A DNA stretch of 64,000 nt from Lentinus brumalis. Lineage: Eukaryota > Basidiomycota > Agaricomycetes > Polyporales > Polyporaceae. Below, piece after piece: positions 11,533-23,769 of this stretch. A model generated the notes under the pieces. It was not told the origin of the DNA, ran no database searches, and saw nothing but the letters and a program-made list of their open reading frames with translations. The position numbers and the translations under genes are program-made. The first letter of the stretch is position 1. The number at the start of each line of letters is the position of its first letter. The DNA lies in NCBI GenBank assembly GCA_001792895.1, contig MARA01000001.1:62001-126000 (forward strand), read 5' to 3'.

Positions 11533-11886
11533 TTATATGCGCCGCTGCCGTGGTTCATCCAATATCACCTCCACCTTCTCCTCCACCGTCTCACACGCAA
11601 AAACAATTACATCCTGTGGCGTGCATATAGGTGTAAAATGGAGACGTCTGTACACTACAGTGAGTACATTGTGATCCTTGTCGGACAGCCCGAATATCAA
11701 TGCTTTCCGGTCAAGGAGCATAAGTAGTAACAGGGCCATCGGCCATCGATCGAGGGGGTGGAAGCTAACAGGGTAGCAGTTCGACTGCTTCGACACAAGT
11801 ACTGGCAACTTGCACAAGCCTCGGAGACTGAGTGACATAAGAACATGAAGGTGAGACTTGTTGTTCAGCCGCCTGCCAGCGCGCAT
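11533..11886 (-). CDS. Unassigned 117-codon open frame
   Basis: An open frame ending 'DEPRQRRI' that lies directly downstream of A3 on the same strand. Its last 60 codons look coding-like in composition. No start context or splice signal ties it to A3, whose stop at 11914 is solid. It could be the last exon of a decayed gene or a chance frame. Confidence 0.25.
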   Translation of the reverse strand: MRAGRRLNNKSHLHVLMSLSLRGLCKLPVLVSKQSNCYPVSFHPLDRWPMALLLLMLLDRKALIFGLSDKDHNVLTVVYRRLHFTPICTPQDVIVFACETVEEKVEVILDEPRQRRI

Positions 11887-11913
11887 AGGATTCTGGAAAG
11901 CTCACCAGGGATT

Positions 11914-13387
11914 TTACGCAGGCATCATCTCGCGGGCTGGTCTTCGCGCCGGCTGACTCGACGCCGCTCCAGCCTTCAACATTTGGGCATAGGTGGCTTT
12001 TGCCTTCGGCGGTACTGGTGCGGAGGGGCTCGTGGTTCCAACGAGCTCTGCAGCCTGAGATGCGAACGGTTTAAAAGTGAGTTCCCTCGCTCCGGGCTTG
12101 CTACACGTGACGGTGTGATGATCGTCGAAAGGCATAAGTACGTACCTCAGGCTTGGTGAGGATCTGAGCTGTCACCGGTGGGACACGCCCCGAGGACGAG
12201 GCGGCGCCGGCGGCAACGGATTGGGGCTTTGAGTTCAAGTTGTCATTGGCCACGCCGCCCAGCGGCGTGCTTCCGAGGTTGTCCTTCTTTGCAGACGCAG
12301 CGCTCTGATCTGTGAGTGGCCTCGCGAGCGATGGGTGTGCGAAGCTGATGGGCTTCTTCTGTAACATATTGATCGGAGGATCGCAGTGCTTAACATGCTG
12401 CTTGTGCTCCTATCCGAGGTTTCGTCACTCGTGTCTGTGCGATGACTATTCTCCATACATCAGACGCACCGTTGCGAGTGTTCGAGACGTCGACACTTTC
12501 TGAGCGATCGGAGTGGTGTTCTGCCACGGGTTCTGCTTGAGGGGAACCTGTCTCCAAAAGTTGGTCGTCTGACTCTGCATGCACACAGACGATGCGCTTA
12601 CCGGCATTCCGGTCTTCTTCCTGTAGTCGAAGAGTTCATTGCTGAACATCTGCAGAGAGGTTGAGCGGTCGTATACTGCGTTTACTGGAAGAAGCGATAG
12701 ATCACTCACCATATAGTCCTCGACGCACTTCGCCAAAGTCTCCGGGTCGGACTGACATGTTTGCGTCCATTCTTTCCAGGAGTCTCGGATGACATGTCTG
12801 AGGTCCGTTTGGTACTCCTCTTCGATGGTGAACGATGAGCAGGACCAGGGATGGACCCTATCCACATTCTTCCAATGTCCCCGCTCTGCCAGGTAACCCT
12901 CGAAGGGATATTCTCGGGCAATGAGCCATGCATTGGTTTCTTTCTTCCAAGATGAGTGCGTCCACTCGGGTCTAGTATGAAGATGCCACCTGAGAGGCTC
13001 TCCAGCGATCGTTGCGTGCCGGTATATCGCGACGCCGAAGCGCTGCAGAATCAGCGGCAGGTTCCGTCGTTGCTCGTACTGTCCCCAGTATGTAGCTGTG
13101 AGTAGGACCCGCGTGCGTACCGGCTCCTCGTTGGTGGGGAATAACTCCCCACTATCCAGTGCAAAAGCCGGCCGACCCTTGAAGTCTGTGTCGTCTAAAG
13201 AACGCTTCTCGAACACGTCTACCGTCGTCCCCTCGGGTCGGACCGTCCTGTTGAAAATCTCTTGCTCCACGGGATTATGGGCAGAGTCGATAACCGCCAG
13301 AGTATCGAACGGTGAGAACGTCGTTTTGCCGCCAGAGGGGAAGTATTCGTCGTCGATGGGACGTGCACACCGCCTGCAGTTGCTCAT
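11914..13387 (-). CDS. Family A gene A3, unknown function (best-resolved A model)
   Basis: Five exons, all junctions in phase 0: 13387-12710, 12649-12602, 12547-12470, 12358-12146 and 12054-11914, giving 385 aa. Exon 1 holds the core: 'CRRCARP' at residues 4-10, 'TLAVIDSAHNPVE', 'GRPAFAL', 'LPLILQRFGVAIYRH', 'LHTRPEW' and a closing Trp/Cys region. The other exons encode a low-complexity Ala/Pro/Ser/Lys tail that ends with 'ATYAQMLKAG' about 20 residues before the stop; similar motifs end A4, B14, B16 and B31. Introns are 54-111 nt with clean borders. It is head-to-head with B14 over 409 bp. Confidence 0.85.
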
Positions 13388-13796
13388 GTTAGAGGGACGA
13401 TGTCGGGGGAAAGGGACGACTCGCGATACCCTCCCATGTGGAGGCTCTTATCCCAGCCCACTGTGATTCTGAATCAATCAGCACACGCTTTCCAGGTACA
13501 CAGGCTTCCCCGGCGTGACTGTTGTACTTCTCTCCATGCATTCAGGCGAACCGCCCACGGGGCGGTGAGTGGGAGAGTTCGCCCACAATGCCAAATACGT
13601 CCCAAACAGTGCAGCCACAGCGCGTATATCATAGGTCTCAGGGCATCCCCAGGGAATGCTCTCCTCGTTCCTTCCAATATCGCTAGTCTACCTGCGTGCT
13701 CTTGCTTGCAGCTGAAAACTGACCCGCTATCGTTTCATTCGCTACCGACGTTGCAACCGACACACCTGTATCTGCCGACGCCTCTGACTAGTCACC
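13388..13796. promoter_or_regulatory. Divergent promoter of pair A3/B14
   Basis: A 409-bp shared promoter. GTGGGCG occurs twice on the minus strand (13552-13558 and 13580-13586). The segment at about 13560-13640, with 'CAGTGCAGCCACAGC', is repeated upstream of B16 at about 15765-15835, which shows that the promoter was copied along with the B gene. Confidence 0.6.
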
Positions 13797-15519
13797 ATGG
13801 GACCAGCTACGGCGCTCGAGATGGGGCCGCCCAAGAAGATATCTGCGAATAGGAAAAACGATTTGCGTCCACAGCGGAAGATAACTGTTCTTCCTACAGG
13901 ACAACAGTTTGCTGTGGTTCGCATGGATCCGTTGGCGATGGTGTTGCATCTCAATCTGGACTCTGTCGCAATTGAAGAAGCGACAGCGATGAAACCGAAG
14001 AAGTACTTGGTGTACGTCGACTCCGTACGTCCTTCCTTTGTGCATTCCGGCCTCTGGTTCTGAATATACTGCAGCCACAGGATCTCCCTTTTCCTCAGAG
14101 TCAGTGGTGTCGCTACTGGGTTGAGCCAGTTGCAACGACTCTACGACCTGCCGTCCCCGAGAAGGGCATCACCTCGGACATGGTCTTGCCCATCCATCCC
14201 AACACCCAGTATGCTAAAGGACGACAACCTGTCGTCTGCACTCCTCAATTCCCTTTCCCTGACTGCTACTTCTGGATCAAGAGCACCATGTCCCTGCGTG
14301 TGCGGACGAAGCGGGGAGCATACGTCTACGACAACGACAAAGCGATGACGGTCAGTACTCGGCAGCACGTCGCCTTCATGAGCGCCTGGAATGAGGACTC
14401 TCGTCGTATGTTTGCTCTACGACGGGCGTACTCTCCCAGCCCCAGTGGGCCGACTCCAGTGTCAGACCGGGAGGGACGCGATTCCCCGCCTCCTCAACTG
14501 GTGCAGCGGCCCGGTGATCACCTCCCTTCATCTGCCACACCCTTGAGCCCGCCACCTCTTCGTTTGTACCGTCAAGAGAGCACCTCCTCGGACGATGAGG
14601 AGTCTTCAGCGTCTCAGACGTCGGTTGATGTCGAGGCTGCAACTGCACCGACCCTCCCGCCCGTTCCGCCACTTATGGAGATGGCAATCGACATGGACGT
14701 CTTCGGGTGGGCTGCCGATCCGAAGGTGCCCTTCATTCCACTAGTTGACCTCTGGTTTGAACTCGAGGATCATCTCTCGCGGGACGATATACCTAGTCCC
14801 ACGGAACTTTGGAGGGAACAAGAGACGATCGGCAGGTAAGTGCTCAACGAAGGGTATTCGCACAAGGCGCAACTGACACATTATGTGTACCGCAGCATCA
14901 TCGAAGCAGCGTTGAAGAGACGGGCCACCGCCACAGCCCCGCCGCAAGCGCCACCTCCGCCGCATGGCGATTCTCAGAAGTCACAACGGCCAGCTGTATT
15001 ACCTCCACATGCGACTGATCAGTCCTCGCGACCCGGGCCAAGTTCTGAAGTTCACAGCAGTACGAGTCAGGGCGACGAGGCGACCCACAATTGCGTCCAC
15101 TCGACGCCTCCGCCTTCGTCCATACGTATCCTACCAGAACCCTCGCGTCCTATGCCAACACCGATGCCTGATGGCGGACTCAAGGAAGAGGGGCAGGTAA
15201 CGCCAGCGACCAGTTTTGCCAGTCTCTTGCAGTCCGCGAAGCCCCTGGGGCACCACGTAGCTTCATGGGGCTTCCGTTCACCGCTCAGTTCTTCTCCGCG
15301 TCATGCGCCTGCACCCCGTTCGGACTTTAGGCCGCAGTTGTCCACGGCACCACGATTGGTCGCGGGGAATCCTGGCACGGGTCGGCTACGAGCAAGTGCG
15401 TATGCTCTCTTGCTGAAGATATTCCTGGGCTGACATAGTGCTGCACCACAGATGAGTCCATCCGTCGGCATAAGGCTGATCTGTTAACGGGAATAAGCCA
15501 CCGCACCTCATCCAAGTAG
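13797..15519 (+). CDS. Family B gene B14, unknown function
   Basis: Exons 13797-14024, 14075-14835, 14896-15395 and 15452-15519 give 518 aa. The N-box is 'QFAVVRMDPLAMV...KKYLVYVDS' (residues ~36-76), preceded by a basic Lys/Arg-rich leader. The core (~77-160) has 'QWCRYWVEP', 'GITSDMVLPIHPN', 'FPFPDCYFWI' and 'RVRTKRG'. A Ser/Pro linker is followed by the C-box 'VFGWAADP...PLVDLWFELEDHL' (~300-325). Exon 3 opens with the family tail start 'IIEAALKRR', is otherwise disordered, and holds 'TSFASLLQSAK' and 'SWGFRSPL'. The protein ends in 'RTSSK'. Introns fall at the family positions, phases 0 and 2. It pairs with A3 and is a close tandem paralogue of B16. Confidence 0.85.
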
Positions 15520-15991
15520 TCGTAGTCGGCGTTGTCGCGACGAGGTGCCCTCGTGCCCTACCTTAGGAAGTTCTCGTACCGTTCTGCGCCATTACGCTGT
15601 AGCTATGTGTGCGCTATCATTCCTCGGTTCACGGAATCATCATACGATCTTCAATCCATTACCATGTTGCTCCGAAGCTTCGCAGGGCTGCACACAGTGA
15701 GATCGTTGGAATTCGTTTGCATAGAGATCTCCTGGAGTCCTGGCGGAGCACATTGCCTATATCGGGTGGTGAGCGGGAGGTACGCCCACACGGCCAAATA
15801 CAGGTAAGCAGTGCAGCCACAGCATGTACAAGTACAAGAAGGCCTGTTTCACGGAGCGCTCTCGTTTTTCCTCTCCATATAGCTAGCTTTCTCTGCCTGA
15901 CTTGCACTCGTAGCCTCCGAACGCTAGTATTTCTGTTACTCCTGACGCCGACTTCACGAACTAACCACAGTACTTGGGAGCACCGACTGAA
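15520..15991. promoter_or_regulatory. B16 upstream region, copy of the A3/B14 promoter without an A gene
   Basis: The part at 15765-15835 matches 13560-13640 in order and includes a GTGGGCG heptamer (15783-15789, minus strand). No A-core motif is found upstream, so the tandem duplication either did not include the A gene or that copy was lost. Confidence 0.6.
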
Positions 15992-17730
15992 ATGGGACCT
16001 CGCCGCAACAGTGGAAAGCCGAACATGAGTCGTATGCAGAGCAAGCATCCCCTGAACGAGTCTTTGACATACAAACCTCCGCAAAACCGACCTCCGCAAG
16101 ACAAACCTCCGCAAGACAAGCCTCCGCAAGACAGACCCTCGCGACGAAAAATAACAATTTTACCTACAGCGCGCCAGTTTGCAGTGGTTCGCATGGATCC
16201 TATATCCATGGTGTCGCATCTGAACTTGGATTGTGTCGCGATTGAAGAAGCCACGGCGATGAGACCGAAGAAATATCTTGTCTACTTAGACGCTGTACGT
16301 GCTCTTCCCCCGGGACGCGGTGGACAGTTTACTGACTACTTCATAGCCGCAAGACCTTCCATTGCCTGGAAGCCAGTGGTGTCGATATTGGGTACAGCCG
16401 ATTGCCACCACTCTACGACCTGCCGTGCCCGAGGAGGGCATTACCTCGGACATGGTCTTACCCGTCCACCCTAACACCCAGCATGCTAAAGGAAGACAAC
16501 CTATGGCCTGCACTCCCCAGTTTCCTTTCCCCCACTGTTACTTCTGGATACGGAGCATGATGTCTCTACGCGTACGAACCAAACGGGGGGCGGACGTCTA
16601 CGATAATGACAAAGCGATAACGGTCAGTATTGATTCACACGTCGCCTTCATGAGCGCATGGAACGAGGACTCCCGCCGTATGTACGCTCGTCGCAGAGAG
16701 GCATCTCGCCGATATAGTGCGGCGCACTCTCCGAATGCGATACAGGGCACTGCGCGCCACGCCGCTTCACCTGCTGCGCCCTCTATTCCCCCCACTCTCC
16801 GTGAATATACTGAGAGCGCATCGTCTGAATTGTCGGACGAGGACGATGGAAGTGACAGCACACCGTCCGATGGTGGCGCAGGGTTTGCCCCGGCACCGAC
16901 ACTCCCACCCATTCCACCACTTCTGGAGTTGGCGATTGACACGGACGTTTTCGGTTGGGCCGCCGATCCGAAGGTTCCCTTCATTCCTCTCGTAGACCTC
17001 TGGTTCGAATTGGAGGACCATCTCTCATTCGAAACTATACCGAGTCCCACCGAGCTCTGGAGAGAACAGGAGACGATCGGCACGTAAGTCGTCAGCAATC
17101 ACAGCGTGTTCAGTCTCGGGCGTCACTCACACATACTGCAGGATCATCGAAGCAGCGCTGAAGAGGCGGGCAGCCGCCACCGCACTGCCGCAAGCACCAC
17201 CAACTCCGAGAGGCGTTCACTCCTCGCCACCGGAGCCAATTCAAAATCTCCATGACAACACGCGTCAGGATGCGGCGACACACCAGCGTCTTGACTTGAC
17301 GTCTCCTCCTCACCGAGAACGTCCGCCTGCGCGAGCCCGTTTGGAATCGATATCCTCGCTGCCGAAGCCTGACAGCAGCGAGTCGGCGAAGGAACAGGTA
17401 CAGGCCCGGGTAACGCCACCGCCCACTTTTGCGAGTCTCTTCCGGTCAGTGGCGCCCCCAGGAAACCAGATAGCTTCATGGGGCTTCCGTTCGCCGCTCA
17501 AGTCTTCTCGGCCTTCCTCTACCGCCCCCACAACCGGCTTGTGGACGCAGTCGCCCGCGTCACGGCCCCTCGCGGAGCGCGCAAAGGCCTTCCGCGACAA
17601 GGTGCGTACGGTCACATCCTGCACATCTTCCCGAGCGACTGAGATGTGTCTGTGTTGGGATGTACCACAGACAACCGTTGCTCTGGAACAGAGTCGAAAG
17701 ACGAGCAGGGAGCGCACTACGTCGAAATAG
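15992..17730 (+). CDS. Family B gene B16, unknown function
   Basis: Exons 15992-16294, 16347-17083, 17142-17601 and 17671-17730 give 519 aa. It is a near neighbour of B14 in every block: N-box 'QFAVVRMDPISMV', core 'QWCRYWVQPIATTLRP', 'FPFPHCYFWI', C-box 'VFGWAADPKVPFIPLVD', tail 'IIEAALKRR', then 'PTFASLFRSV', 'SWGFRSPL' and the end 'RTTSK'. It differs by an extra N-terminal stretch of Pro/Gln/Asp pentapeptides (residues ~29-48). Introns match those of B14 in position; the last one changes from phase 1 to phase 0. No A partner stands upstream. Confidence 0.85.
16076..16135. repeat. 15-bp coding minisatellite (4 units)
   Basis: Four tandem copies of a 15-bp unit beginning CCTCCGCAA. They encode PPQ(N/D)(R/K) pentapeptides in the B16 leader and are absent from B14, so they expanded after the tandem duplication. 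Confidence 0.9.
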
Positions 17731-18440
17731 CAAACAGTCCCTGTCAGCTTCAGGTTTTCTGAGATGGATGTCTCACCAGTGCCTTGACAACTTTGCGCGC
17801 GAGTTCTTCTTATGTACTATACGTCTCTCCGCTCCGGTTACCCGCACAATGATCATCCCGTATCTGCGGGCAATTCCAGGATTGCGTACACCACCTTCGC
17901 GACATCGCCGCCACAGCACACACGGGGACCTCTGTCTCTGTATGAAGACGTGTCAGATCTATTAGGTATTAAGACATTAAGTATAGGGCGAACTTAGCAT
18001 TGACGAAGTGCACTGCTCACTGGTGTTGAACGTTCACCGTTCGTCAGTCGTACACCCGTATCTCGGCGCCAGGCTGCGTCCTGGACCGCGCTTAGGACTT
18101 CTACGAGTATTCGACATGTTCCTTGTGTCGTCACCGAACCTGACAGGTGCGGCGAGATCGTCACCCTATGGGCGAACGTTGACGCGTTGACGCGTGACGC
18201 CTGGCTGCGCGAGTCAGCTTGAGGATCCCACCCTGAGTGTTTCAGCCGCGCGTATGCTCAGACGAGAAGCGAGCGTGTACCGGAGTTCAACAATGCTGAA
18301 TTGCGCTGTCAGAGCGAGAGGAAAACAAGTAAGACACCCAGGCTAATGTGGCGGAGGAGGCGATGACGATGACGATAAGTAGTAGACTGGGGATACATAC
18401 GGGATCCATAGATCGTACAAGGCTGATGAACCAAGACGGT
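17731..18440. other. Intergenic, no gene recognised
   Basis: Convergent 3' flanks of B16 and the SR-rich gene. No supported open frame is seen. Confidence 0.5.
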
Positions 18441-19643
18441 TCAACCATCGAACATCGACCCATCCATACGCACGCCCATGTTGTGCTTGATGTCCATCCC
18501 AAGCAGCTTCATCTTGCCAGCCTGCGTCCGACGCGAATACGTCAGCACGCCTTTCCTGATCAGTCAGAGAAATTACGCACCTCTATACGCTCATTCTGCA
18601 CTCTGCGCAGTTCCATGAGCTGCTCCTTGCTCATGTACGTGTCCTGCTCGACCGGGCGGCGCTTGTGGCTGCTAGCGAGCGCACGCATGTCCGCAGCCGG
18701 GTCGTAGGAGTCGTCCGCGGGTGGGAGGTACTCGCCCGCGCGAAGAGCGGTCATGCGGCGCTCGTATTGTTCCATGTGGTAGAATTTCTCGTGGGGCAGC
18801 GTTGCTGGATGTGGCGTCGGAACGGTGCTCGGGGGATAACGAAGGAGACAGAAGGTTGTTAGACGTACCAGTGTTGTAGTCCTCCACGAACCGCGCGAAC
18901 TCCTTCTTCGTCTGGTCCTTCGAGATAGTCTCCGGGTTGATCTTCCGCTCCTCGACCAGCCATGAGCGAAACTCCTGTTCCTTGTTGTACAAACTGTGTC
19001 CGTCGGTGAGCAAGGGGTTCAAGAAGAGCATGCGCATGGGACATACTCTGACTCGTTGATGATACCGTACTTGCCCCACTGGTGGTGGCCGACAGCACCA
19101 GTTTTGTGCTTCTACATGCCCGACCGCGACACTGTCAGACTTCATCCAGCGTGACACGCAGAACAAACGTTCACGCACCTTCTTCTCCTTCTTGCTCTTC
19201 TTCTTCTCCTTCCGATCCCTACTCCTGCTCCGCTTCTTCTTGTGCTTGTCCTTCTTCCGCTTATGCCGCCTGTGGTCGGAGGAACTCGACGACGCACTGG
19301 AGACAGATCGCGAGCGCGACCGAGACCGCGACCGCCTCCTCTTCTCGCGCGAGCGATCTCGTCTCCGGCTCCTACTCCTGCTGCGGTCGTCGTCCCTCGA
19401 GCGCGAACGTGACGTTGACCTCCCGCGTCTCCTCTCTGGGGGGTCGTTCCTGTCCTTCTTCCCAGAGCCCAAATTCGAACGTGACGGTGACTGATGTCTC
19501 CGTGGACTGGGTGACCGGCGTCGTGGTGATCTTGAGCGAGAACGTTGTCGTTTGCGTGTGTGGTCGTCGGGTGAGCGCGAGCGAGACCTCCGGCGGTCGT
19601 CGCCCCTCGAACGTCCGTAGTCCCTGGGCCTGTCCCTGTCCAT
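18441..19643 (-). CDS. SR-rich nuclear protein with WGKYGII domain (SCI1-like)
   Basis: Five exons, 19643-19179, 19111-19047, 18993-18869, 18804-18581 and 18521-18441, give 319 aa. Residues 1-155 are almost entirely Arg/Ser/Asp/Lys repeats of the SR type, ending in a poly-Lys patch. The conserved part follows: 'GHHQWGKYGIINESD' (~160-175), 'FRSWLVEE', 'FARFVEDYNTATLPHEKFY' and the end 'MKLLGMDIKHNMGV'. This order matches the eukaryotic family that includes plant SCI1 and related nuclear, splicing-linked proteins (from memory). The likely place is the nucleus, with a role in RNA processing or cell-cycle control by analogy only. The small conserved exons are split by introns of 53-67 nt. It appears intact and single-copy. 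Confidence 0.8.
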
Positions 19644-20956
19644 TTCTCCGTCGTGTTCTTATGAAGGAGAGGCGCGAGCGGAGTCGTTCAGCTAATAGCG
19701 GTGGACGATGGTGGTGGTGGGTCGCAGGAAGGTCTGGTAAGCGCCATGGCCAAGCGAACTCAGCGTTCACCACAACCCACCACGACGATGAGACACACTT
19801 TCCGTACTTGAGCATCTCTGCAGCAATTATCTATCAAGGACTGCACTACTCATCGTGTTCGCTATGACTCGATCTCGTCTGGGTACTCGTGGCGCTGTGG
19901 GACCGACGGACGTCCGTGAAAACTTCGTTCTTGATTTTGCGTGGATTGTCGGATCTGTGAGTGCATAAGTATCTTTGCTATATCTCTCGCACAGCTGAGA
20001 TCTGAAGCTTGAGACTGACTGAGACCCTACCATGCCAAAGTCCGGACTACGATGTCCCGCGACGGTCTCCACCTAGACTGGATCAGTGGATGCAATCCTG
20101 AGCACCCCGGAGCCTCCTACGCAACAATATCTTTTATCAAGATGACTGGCTACTCTCGATGCATCTCCTGAATTGCGTTTCTCCTCCTGGACCGCCTGCA
20201 GGCTGGTAGTTCGTATCCGTCATGCCCGCCGTCGATGCCCACTCATGTTACACCAGACGGAGGCTGACACAAGCACGATGGCCCTGAAGCAAGCTCGCAC
20301 CAGCGGGCACGAATCAATCCATCCTCATCGCCGCTCGCTGCAATTCCGCAGGCGATGCCTCCTCTCTCTACCCTGGGCCAGGACTTGCGCAGTTCGACAC
20401 GTTCTACGCTGATGACGTCGCGGGAAGATAAGGCCCTTGCTCGGCTGTGACTCGCCGGACCGCAGATATATGGTGAGTCCTCTCTCCCCTTCATGAGGTG
20501 CACTGGCAAAGGTGTTGCGACTCCGAGCATCGGATTCCGCGTCCTTCTACTCTCATGCGTGCACTCTGTCGTCTGGCCTTGCACAGCGGGTCTGTCTCCT
20601 CACATCAACCCCTTCTCGGAAGTTGAGTTATCTGAATTTCGTTGCATTTTTGATTTCTCGCCGATGCACGTACATAGCAAATACTACCGGAGTGCCTAAC
20701 GGTACATGCATCAGGGTCTCTGAAACTACGATGTGGGGGGCGGAAGGTATGCGGGGTACACTGCTGCCAGGCGAGCATCAGCTAGTTGTGACGATGCTGC
20801 ACTCGATGTTCAGCCGGCGTACTAACGCATCAACAATGAGCTCTTACCTTGTCGCCCTTGCGACCAATTCCGAAATGCTTGATAGGTTGGAGAACTCGGA
20901 CTATGGCAAGAAACGGCCAGTACAAGACGCGCTGCTTCCGTGGCCGATCAGAACGC
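19644..20956. other. Intergenic, no gene recognised
   Basis: Between the 5' end of the SR-rich gene and the 3' end of B22. Open frames opposite the SR repeats are shadows of that gene, and the rest are short and without motif. Confidence 0.45.
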
Positions 20957-22356
20957 TCAACGGAGTCTGGCCGTTCTGTTGCGGCGAGTCAGTGGCAGGA
21001 AAAAAGGGCTACTGAGATGTGACGAACCTTTTCGCTTCATGGGTGCCGTTGAGTCCAACTGCTCGCTGCCACTCCTCTGACCATCTTCACGTGGAATTGG
21101 CAGCTCGTGTTGGGTCGTCGCTACGATGTGGTCGCGATGTGGATGGGATTCAACCGCTATTGCAGCATCACTGCGAAGTCCTGGCCCTGCCGTAGAAAGG
21201 AGCGGCGATGCACCAGACGCCTGGGCACCAATGTCCATAGAGTGCGTCAGGGCATCATCTCCTGTGGCGGCGAAGGAGTTACACGGGGCAGCGAAACGAC
21301 CTGATTTGATCATTCTTCTTAATGATCGTTCGATGATGCTGCGCGAAGTATGAGTCCGAACAGCGGCCACATGAGTACGAAGCGTAGACTCACCTTTTCA
21401 CCGCTTCCTGCTCCTCGTAGAACTCGAGTGGACTGGGAATGTTATCCTCCTCAAGGTGGTCTTGCAACTCGAACCACAGGTCGACGAGCGGAAGGAACAA
21501 GGTCTTGGGATCAGGGTCCCATCCGAACAGGTTGCAGCGACGGAGATCGGAGAGTGAAGACGAGGCGCTGCAGTCGCTGCAGTCGTCAGGAGACTCGAAG
21601 TGAGGCTCTAACCTGGTTCTGCTACGAGCGGATCCTCCCTCCGAGTCAGAAGAGATGGATGGGGACGGAAGGCAATCCGCAGAGGATGACGGGGAGCCCT
21701 GATACAACCCATGCTCAAGAGAACGGGCGGTCTGCCCGTCCTCTCGATTCGTTGCCACGTCCTCTGGGTGCGTGGCGTTGTATTCCTCGATGATCTGGAT
21801 CATGCGGGGGTCCTCGTCGTCCCAGCACGATAGCAGATCGCAGTGATCGTCCGAAGTCAGCTTCGTCGCCCGTGAGTCGTCGTACCCCTCCTTCCTAACC
21901 TTCACACGCAGTAGAATCATGCTATCCATCCAGAAGAAACAATTGTTGAACGGGAAAGATGGTTGTGGGGTGAGTGCGGGACGTCCTCTCAAGTGCTGAG
22001 TGTTCGGAGCTATAGGCATTACCATGTCTGGGGCTATCCCTTGCCGTGGGTCTGCCGGTCGCAGAGTCGACGCTACGGGGTCTGTGCCGTATCGGCACCA
22101 AGGGCTCGTGGGGGAGGGGAGATCCATAGGCTTGAATGAGGTTCGTCAATGCTACGATTGTATCTTATTTGAACTGACTTACCGTGCTCAGATACATCAG
22201 ATACTTCTTCGGCTTCATCGCCCTAGCCTCTGCCAAAGCCTGCGGGTCTTGCAGAGGCTGGACCATGGCGATGGGGTCTATCCGCAATACTGCAAATTGG
22301 TTTGGCATTGGAAATGGCAGATTGAAAGGCACGTCTCGGTAGCTAGGTATGAACAT
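20957..22356 (-). CDS. Family B gene B22, unknown function (no A partner)
   Basis: Exons 22356-22183, 22130-21394 and 21338-20957 give 430 aa. The N-box is 'QFAVLRIDPIAMVQPLQDP...KKYLMYLST'. The core has 'PWCRYGTDPVASTLRP', 'GIAPDMVMPIAPN', 'FPFNNCFFWM' and 'RVKVRKEGYDD'. The linker is Ser/Asp-rich. The C-box is 'NLFGWDPDPKTLFLPLVDLWFEL' and the tail starts 'IIERSLRRM'. Introns 22182-22131 (phase 0) and 21393-21339 (phase 2) are at the family positions. It is closest to B28 within the window by N-box wording ('VQPLQDP' and 'VEPLKDP'). The tail lacks the [ST]YA motif in this model, so a last exon may be missing. Confidence 0.8.
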
Positions 22357-23769
22357 CGTCGTTGGTAACAGTCACAGTGGCGGATGGTGCGGCGTTCCAG
22401 GTGACGTGATGTGGACCGTAGACTTGTCGTGAGGGAAGCGTGGGGTAAGTTACAGATATGATCAGTGAGCAGGCATGGGTTAGTGGAAGGGAGGAGGACG
22501 AAGGCGATGAAGGGCACGGATGTGATCGGTAACTCCGCCTCGGATTCGGTTTTGTTTGTTGACGTGGGTGCACACTCCCTTGTCGCGGCGCCGGAACCAC
22601 ATGAGCGAAGCGAATTATCGCCGCACTCGTCCCGATGCCTTGAACCTAGCTGAACGGCGGTGTGCGACGTCCGGAACCTCACGTCTCCGAGTCGGATGCC
22701 TGTTATTCTTTGGCTGAGCTCCCATACTTTGCCGCAATGGGCAGGGTAGTAATCCGGACAGCCCATATACACTTCCAGTGCAGGATGCGACGTGGGTATG
22801 TTTACTTGTACCGTCGTTGATGGTGATCAGAATCATTAGAAGGTGCTCAAGGCCGAGACTGCTGCGAGTCGCGGGTCAAACTGCGAGACTATACCTGCTT
22901 GCTGGCGCGGGCGAGGCGCTTTTTGGCTAGATCTACAGCGCGACGCGTGCACTGTGTTGCAGTGTTCGTGTCAGCGGCCATACGAGTTCGACCGCCTCCA
23001 GTGCAACTGGCGGACTGATGGCGGGATGTCCGCCACACGCCCAACCTCCGCCGGACGCCGCTCTACCCGCATATCATGGAAGATGAGAATGAACTATGCT
23101 ACAGTATATCGTACATCTTACACTCTATCACCTATTCATCTTTGACAACAAAGCACCGGACACGTTGTGATTTGCGACGACACCACAATCGAGACTCGAG
23201 GCCTACCACCCGTCCATCTCGTATTTGCCGCGAGAGCTCGGCACCGGCTTCCTGCGTTCGTGTTGGACGAACCACCCAGGATCGTCCGAATAATCATCCG
23301 TGTTCGGAGCCTGTTGTGTATGTTAGCTTCAGGCAATGACATCGGTCCCAGTTACACATGTGCGACTCACTGTGTGTACGTTGAGTCGTCGTGAAACTTG
23401 ACAAGCCGGTAACTTGGAGTTCCCCTAAAGCCTCGAATTCAGCCTTCATGAACTCGGAACAACGTCAAGAGATTGACGTCAGTAGACACTTACCAACTTC
23501 GCGAAGTGGGGAGACGACGTGTGGGGAGTATTTTGCCTGCCGCTCACTGCTTTGCGCCTCACGTCATTTTGCTTGACAGCGATTTTGGAAGGCTTGCCGT
23601 TAACTGGGACCTGGCCGGGACACCGTTAGCATCAGTCGGTCTTATCAAGATACCAGACGTCATACGGTGACACGCAAAAGCTGTGGATGTGCGACCTTAG
23701 GGTTGCCAGTTTGGGAACTCTTAGCCACTGTCTGCGCATAGGACCTCTTTATTGGCTATGTCGAATTCG
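22357..23769. other. Intergenic, no gene recognised
   Basis: Lies upstream of B22 and downstream of B24. I searched both strands for A-core words (PGD, SVH.PI, HTxPEW) and found none, so B22 has no visible divergent partner. Confidence 0.45.

Noticed and set aside
19082..19867. 261-codon plus-strand frame opposite the SR-rich gene
   Set aside because: It is the mirror of the Arg/Ser codon repeats of 18441-19643, which forces open frames on the other strand.
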